Part shown: positions 60,064 through 64,000 of the stretch, in pieces
Numbering within the stretch: position 1 is the first letter of the stretch
Layout of the letters: each line of letters begins with the position of its first letter
Assembly (NCBI GenBank): GCA_947652115.1
Contig: OX393569.1
Coordinates: forward strand, 13,952,816-14,016,815
Direction of reading: 5' to 3'
Length of the DNA stretch: 64,000 bases
Origin: Blastomussa wellsi
Taxonomy: Eukaryota > Cnidaria > Anthozoa > Scleractinia > Plerogyridae
The notes under the pieces: model-generated
Databases searched by the model: none
What the model saw: only the letters and a program-made list of their open reading frames with translations
What the model was told of the DNA's origin: nothing
Made by a program: the position numbers and the translations under genes

Positions 60064-60801
60064 ATGTCGTCTCAAATTGAGAGCGTGAAGAACAAAATGA
60101 TTGCAACGAAAGAAAAGACCGAGGAAGCGATCGAGAGAGAAATTGATGCGAAAAATCAGCTGAAAACATTGAAACAAGAAATCTCGTCCAAGGAAGACGA
60201 CGCTGCCAGTTACAAGAGGCGCATTCAGTTTTTGCGATCAAAAGTAAAAGACGCCAACGCTGAAATAGACGAGAAGGAACAGAGGTTGAACGAGCTGAAG
60301 GAAAAAGTCGAAACTGAGGCCGACAAGGGAAGAGAGCTATCGTACGCAGAAGTAGAAACTGATGAACATCTCAGAACGATCGAAGTGCAAGTTCAAGACG
60401 CTCAGTCGGCGGCCGAAGGCGCTCTCATGAGGCTAAACGAAGCTCAAAGGAAGCTCACAGTTCTCGAAAACGATTTATCCCGCTCGGAAGATCGCAGGGA
60501 TAAAGCCATGAAGCGAATCCCAGAATTGGAACAGATGATCCGCACTGCTGGAGAAAATCTTCGCAAGCTGGAGCAAGGTGATGTTTTGGCTGTTGAGAGA
60601 GAAAGCGACAACGAACAGAAAATTAAAATATTGGGAGAAGAGTTGAAAAAGATGATAGAGGATTGTGAGGAGAAAGAAAGGCTCGAGCAGACTTCTCTTC
60701 GACGAGCTGAAGAGGTAACAGCTGAAATAGAAAATTGGCGCGATAAGCAACGAAGACTCGAAGAAGAATTCACTGCCATAGCAGAACTGGCCATGGAGTG
60801 A
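60064..60801 (+). CDS. Tropomyosin, intronless coding sequence
   Basis: A single ATG-to-TGA frame of 245 residues starts MSSQIESVKNKMIATKEKTE and ends ELAME. The whole protein is a continuous heptad coiled coil rich in E, K, A, L and R. Tropomyosin hallmarks are the register KNQLKTLKQEI, the ELSYAEVET block and LTVLENDLSRSEDR. It binds along actin filaments as a parallel dimer. The length matches the short (about 248-residue) isoforms. No intron interrupts the coding part, whereas bilaterian tropomyosins are multi-exon, so this may be a retrocopy or an ancestral intron-poor form. It is still fully open and therefore probably active. An AATAAA-like tract is not close, so the 3' end was not placed. 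Confidence 0.93.
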   Translation: MSSQIESVKNKMIATKEKTEEAIEREIDAKNQLKTLKQEISSKEDDAASYKRRIQFLRSKVKDANAEIDEKEQRLNELKEKVETEADKGRELSYAEVETDEHLRTIEVQVQDAQSAAEGALMRLNEAQRKLTVLENDLSRSEDRRDKAMKRIPELEQMIRTAGENLRKLEQGDVLAVERESDNEQKIKILGEELKKMIEDCEEKERLEQTSLRRAEEVTAEIENWRDKQRRLEEEFTAIAELAME

Positions 60802-63800
60802 AGACATTTGGCGCTGTATCTGTTCTGTTAACAGCCTTGAGATCTGTATTAAATTCAATACAATCATTCCCAGAAGACGTTTATGCTTACTAATAATGCT
60901 TGTATCTGAAGAGACATTTAATAGGGTTGATATTTTTCATTTCGAAAACGAGAATGCTCAGAATATATGGATAGAATATGGTGATTATTTGTGTAGATAG
61001 CTAGTGGCATTCCAGTTTTTATTTGGCCTTGATCTTCATGGCAGGAATCCGAAGGATTTCACCAAGCTAACAGAGGGGGTTGTTTTGTTGTTGGCAAACC
61101 GTAGAAAAACAATGGTCAATGCTTCCATTGACTTTGTCATAATTTGTTTCCAGTGGGTATCAGGGGGCTAACCATGTGGTAGGGTGTGCCCTGATGTAAA
61201 CATTGAAATGCATGGATGAAGACTACCCCCTACCTTTCCTTGTGACATATTTTCCTGAGTGTGGTAAAACAATACCTTTTCACCTCATGCTGTTTTTCTC
61301 TGTTTCTTGTACTGGGCTACTTTGTTGTTCCTTTGCAATGTTTAGTACACAACAGCAAAATTGTCTTATATATGTATATGTAAAGAATAATTAAAGGGCG
61401 ATTCCACATTATCCACCACATTATACCCCCCTACCATTCACATTCCAATTTATCCCCTGAGAGAAAAAAGATCAAAGTGCTGACATGATCCCCCTTCAGA
61501 AAAAAATTTCTAATGCCTTTAGAGGAAAAAGCCCTCTTTTCCCCTTACTTCCTCAGAAATATTCGAGAGAACAAAGAGTGCCAATGGAATGGCCCAAAGA
61601 AAACTTTCTTTTTTAGCTGCAAGCTGTGCTCTGAAAGCTGGGAATTGACAAATTGTGCTGGACTGCGAGCAGTCTCGATTTTGCTCCAAAATCCGTAACG
61701 AAAGTAAAAAGTTGGGAGTGCTACTTTCGAGGGGCGAGCGGCAAATCTGTGAGCCGCGAGTTTCGTGGACGCCAGCTGGAGTTAAAATATATTATCTATT
61801 TTAACTCCAGCTGGTGCCCACGAAACTCGCGGATTTGCCGCTCGCCCCTCGAAAGTAGCACTCGCAAATTTTCGCTTTCGTTACGGATTTTGGAGCAAAA
61901 TAGAGATTGCTCACAGTCTAAAATTTGGACATCAATTACTGGGCACACTCGTGGCAGGAAAGGAATATTCTTATTGTTTTATTATGGGATCCAAATATTA
62001 CAAATATGAACATGGCAAACTGTCTAATCAATTTGTTTTGTCATGGGTCAAAAGGAAAAATATTTCCATTTAGTAGAAATATTTTATTCAGCAAACTTGC
62101 AAAAGGACTTTAACAATAACAAATTGGTCATTTTTGGGAAAATAATAATTTGTGTCATAATTTCTTCATTTTGCTTGCATGTTCATGAAAATTGACTGCA
62201 GCTTGGTCTTGTGTAAAAAAGGAGAACTTCGCATTAGCTCTCTGTTTCTTTTAATTAACCTATTATTGTAAGGTATTGCAACAGTTTGGATAGCTAATTC
62301 TTTTGAAGTGAAGCTTTCTTGTTCACCATGTATTTCAAACAAATGCTGCAGGTATGGCATTAAATGACACAACAGTAATAATTGGGATCATGTCCTATAA
62401 TAAAATTACTATTTGAGTTGCATTTCTTTTTAATTTGTAATCTATTGCAACCAGCAATGATAATTAGTTCTTATTAACCAAGCGGGTGTCTGTATCAGAG
62501 AAGCCTACCAACAGGCTCTCCAGTGGGGATGTTTTGGGGAAAATTGCAGCCAGCGAAGGAAGCCGAATTTGCGAGCATGACCTGAGGGAGACCCTGTGGA
62601 CTTTCTTTGATTCCTGTTCATTAGCCTGTGACATATCTGTCATTGAGGTGATCTAACACCATGGGGATAACGCCAGGGCATAATTGTTGCTTGATTTCAT
62701 TCTAAAAATTGCACACAACAGTTTTCTGCTGAGGAAATTGGAAAGTTTCCTGTCATGAAATCTGGGCAGGTAAAATATGACTTCTAGAGTAAGCAATGAA
62801 CTGAAATTTGGCAACATATCACAAAGTTGTATTGTGCACGAAAATGTGGATAAACTATAGTTATCAACAGTTTGACCATAATAGCACTTCAGCTCTGCTG
62901 GTTTTTTACGTTCTCAACCAGTTATGGTCTGAACAGGTGCACATGCAATTCAACAAAAGTGGCTGCTCATACGGCTTAGTTCCATTATTTGCAGATATAA
63001 AAACAAACACTCACAGATCGGCGGAGGCCGTTTGACTGACAGATTTGTTAATGTGTCGATTCTCTGTCTCGCATGACAGGGAATGTAGAATAACACCACT
63101 GTACAAAATGACCAAGCACTGAAAAAAGTCGGCTACAACCTTCATCTTCACATACCTATACTTGAAAGCTGGGCTGTAAAAATATATAAGCGGAAATAAA
63201 TGCTGACCAATGATCTGACCAATTGGGTCATGATACCAGATTCTGGTATTATGAATCAGTGGAATCAAACGAGTTGCCACAGGCTCCTGTGCATTTTCCT
63301 TCCCAGGCTATGCTTGGCTTGCTGAGGAGCCTGTTCGCAGGCTAGTATCAGAGACGACCAAGTTTGCAAGTAGACCGAATGCAGTAACTGGTTTGCTTGC
63401 AAACGGAGACGAAAAACTTGCCTGTAAATTTGCCAAGGTTTGCTCATCCTGCTAGCCACTAGGGGCTGGTGCTGGATTGCAGAAATTTTATCAAAGTATA
63501 ATCATAAATGATTTGGTATTTTTCTATTATATTCTGTTGTTCCAACATCTTGACACAATGATCATAACTAAAAAAAATTATTGAATCTGATTGGTTCTCA
63601 ACATGCCCTATTTTTAACCAAATTGGAGCACATGCAGCTAAAGTGTCCAATAACAAGGTTTGCGTGCTGCGCATGCAAGCACTTTCTTTGGTTCCTTAAT
63701 ACAACTGAAACTCCTAGAACTTTCATTTTCAAACATCGCCTTTTTTTATCAGTGATGACAAATCATCAAGTTTTGCTCTTCGGAAGTTTTTCTCAAATAA

Positions 63801-64000
63801 TTTTTATGGTTACGATTAATTGGTAACAGGACTTTGTGTCATCAAATTCTGTATGTAATCACACTCGTGTTATCATATTCCAGTAACTTCATAATTATCT
63901 CAATATTATATTCCAATATCTTTGTTATCATGTTTTGATATTATAGTGATAATTTGACATAATAAAATCTCAACCTCATCCCCAGGGTCTTGGTGGAAAG
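60802..64000. other. Right flank with repeats only
   Basis: After tropomyosin I see no further exon. The stretch includes the long palindrome at 61661-61919 and a GAGCCTGTTCGCAGGCTAG end near 63330 that resembles the MITE at 42522. The window's last bases (CTCATCCCCAGGG) resemble the TCGTCCCCAGAG family end. Confidence 0.5.
61661..61919. repeat. Long palindromic MITE-like element
   Basis: The left end GACTGCGAGCAGTCTCGATT and right end (inverse) AGACTGTGAGCAATCTCTAT pair. Pairing continues through TTTTGCTCCAAAATCCGTAA, GCTACTTTCGAGGGGCGAGC and GAAACTCG/CGAGTTTC to CCAGCTGGAGTTAAAATA around a loop of about 10 bases. Confidence 0.92.

Noticed and set aside
60475..60867. Minus-strand open frames over tropomyosin
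   Set aside because: They are antisense shadows of a strongly coding coiled-coil frame.

Overview
This window is nuclear DNA of an animal with intron-rich, well-spaced genes. It is most likely an anthozoan cnidarian, probably a stony coral. Three things point that way. The housekeeping genes are metazoan (METTL16, SKA2, IBA57, PRR11, tropomyosin). Coding exons sit among many short palindromic and tRNA-derived repeats of the kind seen in coral genomes. Two small cysteine-rich secreted precursors and one pair of membrane proteins have no homologue I recognise outside such a lineage. All exon boundaries below were read by eye from GT/AG signals, phase and homology; no search was run.

Layout. 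0-11 kb holds a tail-to-tail pair of paralogues of unknown function. Gene A is on + and enters from beyond the left edge. Gene B is on - and looks complete; it encodes a type II membrane protein with a furin-like site. Their region also holds a 76-bp minisatellite, an ACTG-rich array and two abutting head-to-head tRNA-like elements. 12.5-19.2 kb is METTL16 (+, 7 exons). 21-41 kb holds two small secreted cysteine-rich precursor genes pointing away from each other: one on - (21.1-22.9 kb, candidate promoter at 27.2 kb) and one on + (37.4-40.8 kb, candidate promoter at 34.4 kb). The 7 kb between the two promoters has no gene I can support. 43.5-50.5 kb is SKA2 (+, 10 exons), with a C-terminal extension resembling the SKA1 microtubule-binding domain. 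51.4-53.2 kb is IBA57 (-, 2 exons). 54.6-59.5 kb is PRR11 (-, 6 exons). 60.1-60.8 kb is an intronless tropomyosin (+), divergent from PRR11. The last 3 kb holds only repeats.

How the genes fit together. SKA2 and PRR11 are neighbours in vertebrates, where they form a known head-to-head gene pair. Finding both within 16 kb here suggests an ancient linkage, though arranged differently. METTL16 (RNA m6A methylation) and IBA57 (mitochondrial Fe-S assembly) are unrelated housekeeping genes. The cysteine-rich locus is the best candidate for an undescribed system. Each phase-0 exon encodes one six-cysteine module starting exactly at its first cysteine. Modules are joined by linkers ending in dibasic residues, and the + gene has an extra module made by exon duplication.
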